Part shown: positions 1-8,365 of the stretch, piece by piece | Layout of the letters: each line of letters starts with the position of its first letter | Position numbering within the stretch: the stretch's first letter is position 1 | From: an uncultured Elioraea sp. | GTDB lineage: Bacteria; Pseudomonadota; Alphaproteobacteria; Acetobacterales; Acetobacteraceae | Length of the DNA: 52,851 nt | Direction of reading: 5' to 3' | Assembly: GCA_937928775.1 (NCBI GenBank) | Contig: CALFVI010000050.1 | Location: 1 to 52,851, forward strand | Position numbers and translations under genes: made by a program | Notes under the pieces: model-generated | What the model was told of the DNA's origin: nothing | The model's input: the letters and a program-made list of their open reading frames with translations, nothing else | Databases searched by the model: none

Positions 1-13
1 AGGGTGACGCGTT

Positions 14-838
14 ATGTCGATGCTGAGTTTCGAGAAGAAGTACCGGGTGCGCGGCGGAACCCTGATCGGGGGCGACCTGTTCGACTTCTGGGTGGGGCCG
101 TTCTACGTCGGGTTCTTCGGTGTCACCACGCTGTTCTTCACCGTGCTCGGGACGGCGCTGATCCTATACGGCGCAGCGCTGCAGGGCACGTTCAATGTGT
201 GGACGATCAACATTGCCCCGCCCGACTTGAAGTACGGGCTCGGCTTCGCGCCGCTGAAGGAAGGCGGGCTGTGGCAGCTGATCACCATCTGCGCGATCGG
301 CGCCTTCGTCTCCTGGGCCCTGAGGCAGGTCGAGATCAGCCGCAAGCTCGGCATGGGCTACCATATTCCGATCGCCTACGGCGTGGCCGTGTTTGCCTAC
401 CTCACCCTGGTGGTTTTCCGACCGCTTCTCATGGGGGCCTGGGGGCATGGTTTCCCTTACGGAATCTTCAGTCATCTCGATTGGGTATCGAACGTCGGCT
501 ACCAGTATCTCCATTTCCACTACAACCCGGCGCATATGCTGGCGATTACCTTCTTCTTCACCACCACGCTCGCGCTTAGCTTGCACGGCGGCCTGATCCT
601 CTCCGCGCTCAACCCGCCGAAGGGCCAGCCGGTGAAGAGCCCCGACCACGAGAACACGTTCTTCCGCGACCTGATCGGCTACTCGATCGGCGCGCTCGGC
701 ATCCATCGCCTCGGCTTGTTCCTCGCGCTCTCCGCCGGGTTCTGGAGTGCCGTATGCATCATCATCTCTGGTCCGTTCTGGACGCGCGGGTGGCCCGAGT
801 GGTGGGGCTGGTGGCTCAATCTTCCAATCTGGAAGTGA
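14..838 (+). CDS. pufL: Photosynthetic reaction centre L subunit
   Basis: PufL binds, with PufM, the bacteriochlorophyll special pair, accessory pigments, quinones and the non-haem iron of the type II reaction centre in the cytoplasmic membrane. The 274-residue product aligns end to end with known L subunits and carries five membrane helices. Counting the initiator Met, the pigment and iron histidines are His154, His174, His191 and His231, with His169 at the L168 position. The QB proton-path residues Glu213 and Ser224 and the cytochrome-side Tyr163 are kept. Residue 105 (L104 in standard numbering) is Gln instead of the usual Glu. The C-terminus is slightly shorter than in Rhodobacter. The ATG follows AGGGTGAC at the window edge; the LH1 genes pufBA would be expected upstream, outside the window. 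Confidence 0.97.
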   Translation: MSMLSFEKKYRVRGGTLIGGDLFDFWVGPFYVGFFGVTTLFFTVLGTALILYGAALQGTFNVWTINIAPPDLKYGLGFAPLKEGGLWQLITICAIGAFVSWALRQVEISRKLGMGYHIPIAYGVAVFAYLTLVVFRPLLMGAWGHGFPYGIFSHLDWVSNVGYQYLHFHYNPAHMLAITFFFTTTLALSLHGGLILSALNPPKGQPVKSPDHENTFFRDLIGYSIGALGIHRLGLFLALSAGFWSAVCIIISGPFWTRGWPEWWGWWLNLPIWK

Positions 839-858
839 CGGCGAGAGGAGCACTCGAC

Positions 859-1839
859 ATGCCGTTGGAGTATCAGAACATCTTCACCCGGGTGCAGGTG
901 CATGGTCCGGCGCCCAACCCGGGCGTGCCCTTGCCCGCGGGCGATGAAGCACGCATCGGCAAGGGCACTTTCGTCCACCTCTTGGGGCGTTTTGGAGAAG
1001 CCCAGTTGGGGCCGATCTATCTCGGCCGATTGGGCCTGCTCTCCATCGTGTGCGGGCTGATCGCGATCGTCATCATCGGGCTCAACATGTGGGCCTCGGT
1101 GAACTGGGACCCGATCCAGTTCGTCCGCCAATTCTTCTGGCTCGCGCTTGAGCCGCCGCCTCCGCACTATGGGCTTCGCATCCCGCCGCTGCAGGATGGG
1201 GGGTGGTGGCTGATGGCGGGCTTCTTCCTCACCGCCTCGATCTTGCTGTGGTGGCTGCGCACCTATCGGCGGGCGCGTGCGCTGGGCCTGGGGACGCATG
1301 TCGCCTGGGCGTTCGCAAGCGCGATCTGGCTTTACCTCGTGCTTGGCTTCATTCGCCCGGTGTTGATGGGCTCGTGGGGCGAGGCGGTGCCGTTCGGCAT
1401 CTTCCCCCACCTCGACTGGACGGCGGCGTTTTCGATCCGCTACGGCAACCTCTTCTACAACCCGTTCCACGCCCTCTCGATCGTCTTCCTCTATGGTTCG
1501 ACTCTGCTGTTCGCGATGCACGGCGCCACAGTGCTCGCGGTGTCGCGCTACGGCGGCGAGCGCGAGCTTGATCAGACGATCGATCGCGGCACGGCTTACG
1601 AGCGTGCCGCGTTGTTCTGGCGCTGGTGCATGGGCTTCAATGCGACCTCAGAGTCCATCCACCGCTGGGCGTGGTGGTTCGCCGTGCTGACCCCGCTCAC
1701 GGGCGGGATCGGCATCCTGCTCACCGGCACGGTGGTGGACAATTGGTACCTGTGGGCGGTGAAGCACGGGTTTGCGCCGATGTATGATCCCGTCGTGCCT
1801 GGCGGGGTTGTGGACCCACTGCTTGCGGCCGGGAGATAG
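859..1839 (+). CDS. pufM: Photosynthetic reaction centre M subunit
   Basis: This is the partner of PufL in the reaction-centre core and binds the special pair, the B-side pigments, QA and iron. The product has 326 residues. His204, His221, His268 and Glu236 sit at the pigment and iron ligand positions, Tyr212 matches M210 and Trp254 matches M252 of the QA pocket. The reading frame stays open further upstream, but the ATG at 859 follows the strong site GAGAGGAG and gives the family-typical N-terminus ([10 protein letters not shown]). A tail of roughly 20 residues beyond the last helix resembles those of species with a tetrahaem subunit. Twenty bases separate it from pufL and four from pufC, so co-transcription is expected. 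Confidence 0.97.
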   Translation: MPLEYQNIFTRVQVHGPAPNPGVPLPAGDEARIGKGTFVHLLGRFGEAQLGPIYLGRLGLLSIVCGLIAIVIIGLNMWASVNWDPIQFVRQFFWLALEPPPPHYGLRIPPLQDGGWWLMAGFFLTASILLWWLRTYRRARALGLGTHVAWAFASAIWLYLVLGFIRPVLMGSWGEAVPFGIFPHLDWTAAFSIRYGNLFYNPFHALSIVFLYGSTLLFAMHGATVLAVSRYGGERELDQTIDRGTAYERAALFWRWCMGFNATSESIHRWAWWFAVLTPLTGGIGILLTGTVVDNWYLWAVKHGFAPMYDPVVPGGVVDPLLAAGR

Positions 1840-1843
1840 GCCA

Positions 1844-2971
1844 ATGAGCAAGAAAAAGGACTTCGACCTCGTCTCCACGGTCGGCTGGACGGCGATTGCA
1901 GTGCTCGGGGTGGCGGCGGCATTCTTCCTCGCCTCCACCTTCGAGCGACCGCCCGTTACCGCGATCCAATGGGGCAATCGCGGCACAGCGATGGAGCTCG
2001 TCTACAACCCGCGCACCGTGGCGCGTGAGCTTCCGCGCCACGCCGTTCCGCCGAAGGAGGAGGAGGTCGACAAGTCGGGGATCCCCTCGCGCGAGGCCTA
2101 CCAGAACGTGCAGGTGCTGGGCGATCTCGACTCGGCTGAGTTCCTGCGGCTGATGAACGCGATCACCGCCTGGGTGTCGCCACAGCAGGGCTGCACCTAC
2201 TGTCACAACCCAGAAAACCTCGCCGAGGACTCCGTCTACACCAAGATCGTGACGCGCAAGATGTTGCAGATGACGCGCGTGATCAACGACTCCTGGCAGG
2301 CGCATGTTGGCCAAACGGGTGTCACCTGCTGGACGTGCCATCGCGGCCAGCCGGTGCCCGCCTATGTTTGGGCGACAGACCCTCCGCAGGCGCAACGCCG
2401 CACGCGCGGGCTGATGAACACCGCGGCGGGGCAGAACACCGTCTCCACCGCGGCGGGGCTCTCCTCGCTGCCGACCGATCCCTTCACGCCGTTCCTGCTT
2501 GAGGACAAGCAGATCCGCGTAACCACGACCTGGACCCCCATGTCGGTTGGCGACAACAGGATGTCGATCAAGCAGACCGAGTGGACCTACGCCCTGATGT
2601 TCCACTTTTCCGCAGCGACGGGGGCGAACTGCACCTTCTGCCACAACTCGCAGAATTTCGGGAAATGGGAAGGCTCAACGCCGCAACGGGTCACCGCCTG
2701 GCATGGCATCGCCATGGTGCGAGCGATCAACAACGACTGGATCGTCCCGCTCACGCCGCTTTGGCAGGAGAATCCGAAAGGCCCGCCTGAAGCCGGGGCG
2801 GCAGCCGCTCTCGTACGGCTCGGGCCGATGGGAGATGCGATGAAGGTAAACTGCCTGACCTGCCACCAGGGCGCGCACAGGCCCTTGCTGGGTGCACGCA
2901 TGCTCGCCGACTATCCGGAACTCAATGCGGTGAGCCTCTCGCCCATTCCGCTGCGGGCAGCGATGCGCTGA
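1844..2971 (+). CDS. pufC: Reaction-centre tetrahaem cytochrome c subunit
   Basis: PufC sits on the periplasmic face of the reaction centre and re-reduces the photo-oxidised special pair. The 375-residue product has exactly four haem-binding motifs: CTYCH 117-121, CWTCH 162-166, CTFCH 263-267 and CLTCH 337-341. Residues 12-31 form a hydrophobic segment. No lipobox cysteine follows it, so the protein is probably held by an uncleaved N-terminal helix and not by a lipid as in Blastochloris. The ATG at 1844 lies four bases after the pufM stop. The open frame extends to 1772, but that part overlaps pufM. It is the last puf gene and is followed by an intrinsic terminator. Confidence 0.96.
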   Translation: MSKKKDFDLVSTVGWTAIAVLGVAAAFFLASTFERPPVTAIQWGNRGTAMELVYNPRTVARELPRHAVPPKEEEVDKSGIPSREAYQNVQVLGDLDSAEFLRLMNAITAWVSPQQGCTYCHNPENLAEDSVYTKIVTRKMLQMTRVINDSWQAHVGQTGVTCWTCHRGQPVPAYVWATDPPQAQRRTRGLMNTAAGQNTVSTAAGLSSLPTDPFTPFLLEDKQIRVTTTWTPMSVGDNRMSIKQTEWTYALMFHFSAATGANCTFCHNSQNFGKWEGSTPQRVTAWHGIAMVRAINNDWIVPLTPLWQENPKGPPEAGAAAALVRLGPMGDAMKVNCLTCHQGAHRPLLGARMLADYPELNAVSLSPIPLRAAMR

Positions 2972-2997
2972 TCGACTGACGTCCGCTGGGCGCGCTG

Positions 2998-3024
2998 AAG
3001 GGGGGCCTCGCACCCCCCTTTTTT
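2998..3024 (+). terminator. Intrinsic terminator of the puf operon
   Basis: The perfect 8-bp stem AAGGGGGG/CCCCCCTT has a 7-base loop and runs directly into further T residues. It lies 27 bases after the pufC stop. Its last base overlaps the stop codon of the convergent small gene. Confidence 0.88.
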
Positions 3025-3281
3025 CAGCTGCGCGGGTCGCGCAGCCGAAGCCAGAGATCAACGAGATGGACAAGTCCGGCTACGGCGAGCGCGGCGCTGA
3101 TCGCCCCACCGCCTGACTCCGCGAGGGCAGCACGCAGTGCAAGCAGAAGGGCCGCGCCAGAGACGAGCATTGGCACCAGGCGCCATTTCCGTTGCCAAAG
3201 AAGAACGATCGTCTCGAAGGCGACCAGCAGCAGGATCGCATCGATCAGACGCGGGTCGGTGAAGGTGTCGTTTACGCTCAT
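3024..3281 (-). CDS. Small hypothetical membrane protein
   Basis: This 85-residue protein is largely hydrophobic, with about three predicted membrane segments (roughly residues 9-24, 29-46 and 55-75) and an Arg-rich C-terminus. I do not recognise the family. The ATG at 3281 is preferred over an upstream in-frame start at 3299 because it places a short polar N-terminus (MSVNDTF) before the first helix. It converges on pufC with its stop codon inside the terminator T-run and is transcribed away from the cytochrome gene at 3393. Small membrane proteins next to puf genes can be assembly or scaffold factors, but nothing in this sequence shows that role. Confidence 0.6.
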   Translation of the reverse strand: MSVNDTFTDPRLIDAILLLVAFETIVLLWQRKWRLVPMLVSGAALLLALRAALAESGGGAISAALAVAGLVHLVDLWLRLRDPRS

Positions 3282-3392
3282 CGTCGCCCTTCGCCGCAAA
3301 CATGGTGCCCAACTGCGGCGCTGGGTTGATGGGGTGGTGGGGATGGTCTAGGCAACCTGCGCGCCGGGTCGAACGGGAGGGTTCTCGCCGCC

Positions 3393-3938
3393 ATGAACTC
3401 CTTCGAGCTCAACAAGATTGCCGCAGCGGTGCTGACGGCTCTGTTCGTCTTCCTAATGAGCGGGTTTATCGGCGAACTCCTCGTGCGTCCGAAGCAACTT
3501 GAAAAGAGCGTACTCGCGATCGACACCGCGCGGCGGGAGGCGCCGGCGCAGGCGGCAGCTCCGGCCGCGCCGACCGTCGAGCCGATCACGCCTCTGCTCG
3601 CCGCCGCCAACGCGGAGAACGGGGCAGCGATTGCGCGTCGCCAGTGCGCCGCCTGCCATTCCTTCGACCAGGGTGGGCGGAACGGGGTCGGGCCCAACCT
3701 CTGGGGCATTGTCGGCGCCGATCACGCGCATGCCGAGGGGTTCAACTACTCGCAGGCGCTGTTGGCCATGCGCGGCACCCCGTGGGGCTTCGAGGAATTG
3801 AACCGCTTCATCGCCGCCCCGCGTGCCTATGCTCCCGGCACGCGGATGGCATTCAATGGCTTGGCGTCCACGCAGCAGAGGGCGGATTTGATTGCGTATC
3901 TCCGCTCGCTTGATACGGACCCGAAGCCGCTTCCTTGA
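3393..3938 (+). CDS. Membrane-anchored class I cytochrome c (CycM/cytochrome cy type)
   Basis: The 181-residue protein has one N-terminal membrane helix (about residues 8-30) without a convincing cleavage site. A flexible Ala/Pro linker (50-70) follows, then a mitochondrial-type cytochrome c domain with haem motif CAACH at 85-89 and the axial Met152 in GTRMAF. This layout matches the CycM/cytochrome cy family, which carries electrons from the bc1 complex to terminal oxidases or to the photosynthetic reaction centre. Its position about 420 bases after pufC makes a reaction-centre or PufC donor role plausible, but that is inferred from context. The ATG is preceded by GGGAGG. Confidence 0.88.
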   Translation: MNSFELNKIAAAVLTALFVFLMSGFIGELLVRPKQLEKSVLAIDTARREAPAQAAAPAAPTVEPITPLLAAANAENGAAIARRQCAACHSFDQGGRNGVGPNLWGIVGADHAHAEGFNYSQALLAMRGTPWGFEELNRFIAAPRAYAPGTRMAFNGLASTQQRADLIAYLRSLDTDPKPLP

Positions 3939-3947
3939 GCGCCTTCT

Positions 3948-4913
3948 TCAGGCGGCGCCAAGCTTGGCCAGCACCTCCCGCCATGACGCCTCGCGCGCCT
4001 CCGCCGCGCGGCGCGCCTCCGCCAGCGCGGCCTCGATCGCGATCAGATCGAGCGTCTCGGCCAGGGCTGCTTCGCGCAGCGCGGTCTCCTTCGCTTCCCA
4101 GGCGAGGGTCGCTCGCTCGTAGGTAGAGAGCGCCTGGGCAAGCGCATCGCCGGCTTTGGCATCGAGCCCGGCGAGGCGATCGCGCCAGTCAGGCGGCAAC
4201 CGGGCAAGCCGCTCCGCCCCGAGGGATTCGATGCGAGGGGCAAGAGCGGCTGCGGGCGGCAAGAGAGGCCCCGCCTCATCCTCGGCGAACCCCATCAGAC
4301 GGAACAGGCGCCGCCGCGCCGACCGCCCTGCGCTCTCAGAAGCCGCAGCGCGGGCCGCGAGGTCGGGGAGCGCTTCGGCCAGCGGCGGGTGGCGGGCTGC
4401 GAGGGCGGCGGCTTCGTGCGCGATGTCCGGCTCAGCGGCGAGGCGCCAGAGCAGAAGGGCAGCCTCGCTCCACAGCGCGACCTCGCTGCAGGCCTGCGCG
4501 AGGTCGAGGGGCGAGGGGCCCGGGGCAGGCCGCCGGCGCAGGGCTGCAGCGTGCGCGGGTGCGGCCTCCTCCAAAGCGGCGAAGGCGCGGCGACGAATCG
4601 CAGCATCCAGGTCGAGCTTTCGCTCGGCCGGCGCGACATCAGCCTCAGCGAGGGAGGCGGCACGGTTGAACAGGGCAAGACCGGTTTCATCGCTGATGAG
4701 AGCGAGAAGCTGCTCGCCAAAGGCCTCGGCCAGGTCGGCGCTGTCGGCACGGAACCGCTCCGGCTCAAGCGAGGCGAGCGCCTCGGCCAGGCGACGACGC
4801 AGCAGCGCGCCGCGATCTCCGAGGCCGAGCAGGGCAAGGAGGCCGACAGGTGTGAGTCCTTGCGGTGGGGGGCAGACGATGCCCTCCCCACCGAGCCTAT
4901 CTTCGTATGCCAT
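3948..4913 (-). CDS. Hypothetical Ala/Leu-rich helical protein
   Basis: I do not recognise this 321-residue protein. It is very rich in Ala, Leu, Arg and Glu. Residues from about 220 onward look like long amphipathic helices or coiled coil, and no signal peptide or membrane helix is evident. The ATG at 4913 (MAYEDRLGGEG) is favoured over a GTG two codons upstream. It lies 57 bases downstream of the DegT-type aminotransferase on the same strand and may be its co-transcribed partner. Long open frames on the opposite strand here are antisense shadows: their translations are Arg/Gly-rich and they run through the aminotransferase gene. Confidence 0.6.
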   Translation of the reverse strand: MAYEDRLGGEGIVCPPPQGLTPVGLLALLGLGDRGALLRRRLAEALASLEPERFRADSADLAEAFGEQLLALISDETGLALFNRAASLAEADVAPAERKLDLDAAIRRRAFAALEEAAPAHAAALRRRPAPGPSPLDLAQACSEVALWSEAALLLWRLAAEPDIAHEAAALAARHPPLAEALPDLAARAAASESAGRSARRRLFRLMGFAEDEAGPLLPPAAALAPRIESLGAERLARLPPDWRDRLAGLDAKAGDALAQALSTYERATLAWEAKETALREAALAETLDLIAIEAALAEARRAAEAREASWREVLAKLGAA

Positions 4914-4970
4914 CGCCACGAATATGGCACAGGACGAAATGCGCTCCTACCGCAACGAAGGCGTGCGTGG

Positions 4971-6125
4971 TCAGGCATCGGCAATGGCGGCGCGCACAGC
5001 AGCGATGATGCGCTCCTGCGTCGGTGCGTCGAGATAGGGGTGGAAGGGGATGGAGAAGACCTCGCCGGCGAGGCGCTCGGACACTGGCACGCCTCCCTCG
5101 GCGACCGGATGGTGTGCGTAGGCGCGCTGACGGTTCAGCGGCTTTGGATAGTAGATGGCGGTGGGAATGCCCTCGGCGCGCAGTCGGGTGAGGATCGCGT
5201 CTCGGTTGCGTCCCGGCACGCGCAGCGTGTACTGCGCCCAGACCGAGCGGTTCCCCGGCGCGACACGCGGCACGATGGCGACATCGGCGAGGGCGGTATG
5301 GTAGCGGGCGGCGATGCGGTCGCGCGCCTCGCACTCTGCGTCGAAAAGGGTGAGCTTGGCCAGCAAGACGGCGGCCTGGATCGTATCGAGGCGGCCGTTC
5401 ATGCCGATGCGAACATTCTCGTACTTGTCTTCGAGGTGCTGGCCGTGCACGCGTAGTGACAGCAGTGTCTCGAGGGTTGTGCGGTCGTGGCAGAACACCG
5501 CACCGCCATCGCCGTAGCACCCCAAGGGCTTGGCGGGGAAGAAACTGGTCGCCGCCATGTCGCCCGTCGCCGCGACCTGTCGGCCTTGCCAGGTCGCGCC
5601 GAAGGCTTGCGCGCAATCGACCAGAACCTTCAGCCCTTCAGCGGACGCGAGAGGTAAGATCGCTGCGTAATCGGCCGCCTGGCCGAACAGGTCGACCGGG
5701 ATCACGGCACGCGGGGAAAGCCCGAGCCGGCGGGCGGTGGCGATGCCGCGCGCGAGGCTTTCCGGGTCCATCGTGAACGTGTCCTCGCGCACGTCGACGA
5801 ACACCGGTGTGGCGCCGAGCCAGACCACCACCTCGGCGGTCGCGGCAAAGGTGAAGGCCGGCACAAGCACGGCATCGCCGGGCTTGATTTCCCACGCCAT
5901 CAGGGCGAGGGCGAGCGCGTCGGTGCCGTTGGCGCAGGTGACGACATAGGGTGCCCCCGTATAGCGGGCGAGCGCGGCCTCAAGCTCCGCCACTTCAGGG
6001 CCGAGGATGTAGCGGCCAGAGCGAACCACGCGCAGCACCGCCTCCTCAAGGGCCGGGCCGAGGGCACGGCGCTGGGCGTCGAGGTCGATGAAGGGGATCG
6101 GGGTGGGCGAAGAACCCTCGGGCAT
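4971..6125 (-). CDS. DegT/DnrJ/EryC1/StrS family PLP aminotransferase
   Basis: These enzymes transfer an amino group to keto-sugar nucleotides for polysaccharide or glycoconjugate biosynthesis. The 384-residue product has the family N-terminus (IPFIDLDAQ), the substrate/PLP segment ANGTDALALAL, the PLP-contacting VDCAQAFGA and the lysine motif SFFPAKPLGCYGDGG. The C-terminal HPYL.AP..ERI segment is also typical. It most resembles the WbpE/PglE-type subgroup acting on UDP-amino-sugars, but the substrate cannot be read from sequence. No other sugar-nucleotide genes adjoin it. The unknown gene at 3948-4913 follows on the same strand. Confidence 0.9.
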   Translation of the reverse strand: MPEGSSPTPIPFIDLDAQRRALGPALEEAVLRVVRSGRYILGPEVAELEAALARYTGAPYVVTCANGTDALALALMAWEIKPGDAVLVPAFTFAATAEVVVWLGATPVFVDVREDTFTMDPESLARGIATARRLGLSPRAVIPVDLFGQAADYAAILPLASAEGLKVLVDCAQAFGATWQGRQVAATGDMAATSFFPAKPLGCYGDGGAVFCHDRTTLETLLSLRVHGQHLEDKYENVRIGMNGRLDTIQAAVLLAKLTLFDAECEARDRIAARYHTALADVAIVPRVAPGNRSVWAQYTLRVPGRNRDAILTRLRAEGIPTAIYYPKPLNRQRAYAHHPVAEGGVPVSERLAGEVFSIPFHPYLDAPTQERIIAAVRAAIADA

Positions 6126-6228
6126 CGCTGTCGTGCTTCGCTTGGCGCGGCGGCGTAGTCGCTGGTCCTTATCCTATACGCCCCCCTGGTGCCCGGAACG
6201 AGGCGGCTTTGCCCGGGTGCTGACGTGT

Positions 6229-6504
6229 TCAGGGGGCGGGGCGGAGAAGGCCTTGCTCGAGGCGCACCCGGTCGCCAACAGCGAGACCGGCTGCATCCCG
6301 CAGCACCACGGCGATCACCCTGCCTCCGTCGTCGCGGAGCACCACCTCAGCTGCCGCCCCGCCGAGCGGCCGGATGATGGCGACCCGGCCGGTGCGCACC
6401 GCGGAAGCGAGATCCCCGCGTGTGGTCTCCGCCGGGGCCTCGGGTGGGGCGGGCGCGGCGCAGGCGGCGAGGAGGAGAGTGGCGAGGAGGGCGAGGCAGC
6501 GCAT
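6229..6504 (-). CDS. Small lipoprotein, SlyB/Pcp C-terminal-like
   Basis: This 91-residue product has a lipoprotein signal (MRCLALLATLLLAAC), followed by a short Pro/Ala linker and one small beta-rich domain ending VGDRVRLEQG. The pattern of a value-rich strand, a DDGGRV turn and VGDRVRL resembles the C-terminal part of SlyB/Pcp outer-membrane lipoproteins, but the glycine-zipper half of those proteins is absent. The open frame extends upstream; the ATG at 6504 is chosen because it alone places the lipobox correctly. It diverges from the transglycosylase gene at 6700. Confidence 0.65.
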   Translation of the reverse strand: MRCLALLATLLLAACAAPAPPEAPAETTRGDLASAVRTGRVAIIRPLGGAAAEVVLRDDGGRVIAVVLRDAAGLAVGDRVRLEQGLLRPAP

Positions 6505-6699
6505 GGGAGCTGGCGCGGCTTGGTGTGGCGATGCTGCCACGCTCGCGGAGGAAATGCGACCCGGGCCCGTGCAACGGTCGGCAACGGTTGCCGGTTTTGC
6601 CACGATTTCTTAGGAGGTTGTCGATCACTCCTCGCTCGTGGCTTGAAGCTAATCCGCCAAGCCGCGAGGTTCTCTCTCTGTTCCGGAGGGTCGGTTTCG

Positions 6700-7839
6700 A
6701 TGTGCACCCAACACGGCGCGGCTACAGAGTGGACGAGGGGTAAGGGCCGGCGCCTCGCTGGGCTCCTTGCTCTTTTGCTCGCCGCCGCCTGCGCGTCGCA
6801 ACCGCCGCCTGTGCGCCTCTCCCAGCATTCGATCCGCAGCTACGAACCACCTGGCCCGCCGCACGACCCGTGGGGCCCCTACATCCGCGAGGCTGCCGAA
6901 CGCTTCGATGTGCCCGAGGTGTGGATCCGCGAGGTGATGCGGGTGGAGTCGGGCGGGCGGTGGGATGCGATCTCTCCCGCTGGCGCGATTGGGCTGATGC
7001 AGCTGATGCCGGCCACTTACGAGGGTTTGCGCGTCTCCCACGGCCTTGGCGACGATCCGTTTCACCCTCGCGACAACATCCTCGCCGGTGCGGCCTACCT
7101 ACGCGAGATGTATGACCGCTTCGGCCGGCCGGGCATGCTCGCTGCCTACAACGCGGGCCCGGGCACGTTCGAGCGTTACCTCGGTGGCCAACGCGGTCTG
7201 CCGGACGAGACGCGCCGCTACGTCGCCGCCATCGCGCCGCGCATCCGGCACGCGACTCCGCGCAATCCGGCGCCGCCCGAAGTGTACCGGATCGCCGCCA
7301 TTCCCGAGACCATCCCGCCCGGGCCCCGTCGCCCTCAGCGCGGCCCGACCCAGCTCGCCTGGTCTGCACCGACGCCGCCCGCACCGCCCGCGCGCCCCCC
7401 CGCTCCAGTGAGGGCCCCGGTCCGCGAGCCGGTGGTGGCGCAGGCCGCGCTGCGCCCGCCCGGCCCGGCCGCCACCGTCCTTGCCGCAGCGCCGGCTCCG
7501 TCGCCCGCCTCGGGCGGGTTCCGGCTTGTTTCGCAGGCGGTTGCCGCCCCGGCCGGAGCGGCTGCCCGTCCTGCCACCCTGCGAGGGGGATGGGCAATCC
7601 AAGTGGGGGCCTACCAGCGTGAGCCGGTGGCGCGCGCCGCGATTGAGGACGCGCGCCGCGCCGCGCCCGACCTTCTCGCCGCAGCGCGGCCGGTGACGGC
7701 GACCGTGCGCACCTCCTCCGGCACCTTGGTGCGTGCCCGCCTTGCCGGACTTTCGCAGGACGCCGCCGTCGCTGCCTGCCGCGCTCTCGCCCGCCGCGGC
7801 CAGAGCTGCGTCGCCCTCGCCCCGGACGCGCAAGGCTGA
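6700..7839 (+). CDS. Lytic transglycosylase lipoprotein with C-terminal SPOR domain
   Basis: This 379-residue exported enzyme is predicted to cleave peptidoglycan glycan strands with formation of 1,6-anhydro ends. The N-terminus has a lipoprotein-like signal (LLALLLAAAC). The SLT domain (about residues 48-175) carries the catalytic Glu in VMRVESGGRW and the downstream motifs GLMQLMP and AYNAGPG. A long Pro/Ala linker leads to a SPOR domain (about 295-375; GGWAIQVGAY) that binds denuded septal glycans. The organisation is that of RlpA/MltE-like septal enzymes. The ATG at 6700 follows GGAGGG by nine bases. The frame remains open about 600 bases upstream but without coding character. Confidence 0.9.
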   Translation: MCTQHGAATEWTRGKGRRLAGLLALLLAAACASQPPPVRLSQHSIRSYEPPGPPHDPWGPYIREAAERFDVPEVWIREVMRVESGGRWDAISPAGAIGLMQLMPATYEGLRVSHGLGDDPFHPRDNILAGAAYLREMYDRFGRPGMLAAYNAGPGTFERYLGGQRGLPDETRRYVAAIAPRIRHATPRNPAPPEVYRIAAIPETIPPGPRRPQRGPTQLAWSAPTPPAPPARPPAPVRAPVREPVVAQAALRPPGPAATVLAAAPAPSPASGGFRLVSQAVAAPAGAAARPATLRGGWAIQVGAYQREPVARAAIEDARRAAPDLLAAARPVTATVRTSSGTLVRARLAGLSQDAAVAACRALARRGQSCVALAPDAQG

Positions 7840-7920
7840 TCTGCGCGCGTCGTCGCCCCGTTGCCGAGCCTCGGGCGTCGCGCCATCCTCGCTGTGGTCG
7901 AGGAAGACGAAAGGCCGCGC

Positions 7921-8307
7921 ATGACGACGGAACCGAGCCCCGGGCCAGAGGCGCAGTTCCGCGCCTTCCTGGCGGAAGGCCGGCTGATGCTGCAGAGGAG
8001 CCGTACGACAGGCCGCTACGTGTTTTTCCCCCGCCTCGCTGTGCCGGGAAGCGGCGAGCGTGACCTGGAGTGGGTCGAGGCGTCCGGCTTCGGCACAGTG
8101 TATGCCACCACCGTCACCCGTCAGCGCCCGAACCCGGACGGATCCTCAGCCGACTACAACATCGCTCTGATCGACCTTGACGAGGGGGTGCGGATGATGA
8201 GCCGCGTCGAGGGCCTTCCCCCCTCCGAGGTTCGGATCGGCATGCGGGTGAAGGCGCGAATCGCGACCATCGACGGCGCGGCCCAGGTGGTGTTCGACCC
8301 GGCCTGA
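7921..8307 (+). CDS. DUF35-type OB-fold protein lacking zinc-ribbon cysteines
   Basis: DUF35 proteins have an N-terminal rubredoxin-like zinc ribbon and a C-terminal OB fold, and form complexes with thiolase-like enzymes to deliver or position acyl-CoA. This 128-residue copy keeps the OB-fold core (GFGTVYATTV ... IALIDLDEGVRMMSRV ... IGMRVKARI). The four metal cysteines of the ribbon are replaced (LQRSRTTGRY, VPGSGERD), so it probably binds no zinc. It lies 58 bases upstream of a thiolase-like gene, the usual arrangement for this pair. The ATG at 7921 is preferred over an earlier in-frame start because it matches the family N-terminus. Confidence 0.85.
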   Translation: MTTEPSPGPEAQFRAFLAEGRLMLQRSRTTGRYVFFPRLAVPGSGERDLEWVEASGFGTVYATTVTRQRPNPDGSSADYNIALIDLDEGVRMMSRVEGLPPSEVRIGMRVKARIATIDGAAQVVFDPA

Positions 8308-8365
8308 GCGGTCGTTCCGTCGGGTTACCGTTGCGCAACCCTGTGACGTCGCGAAAGGGGCAGAC

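Noticed and set aside
4156-5456. Long plus-strand open frames over the Ala/Leu-rich gene and the aminotransferase
   Set aside because: Their translations are Arg/Gly/Ser-rich and have no family motifs; the minus-strand genes carry conserved DegT motifs. They are antisense shadows in GC-rich DNA.
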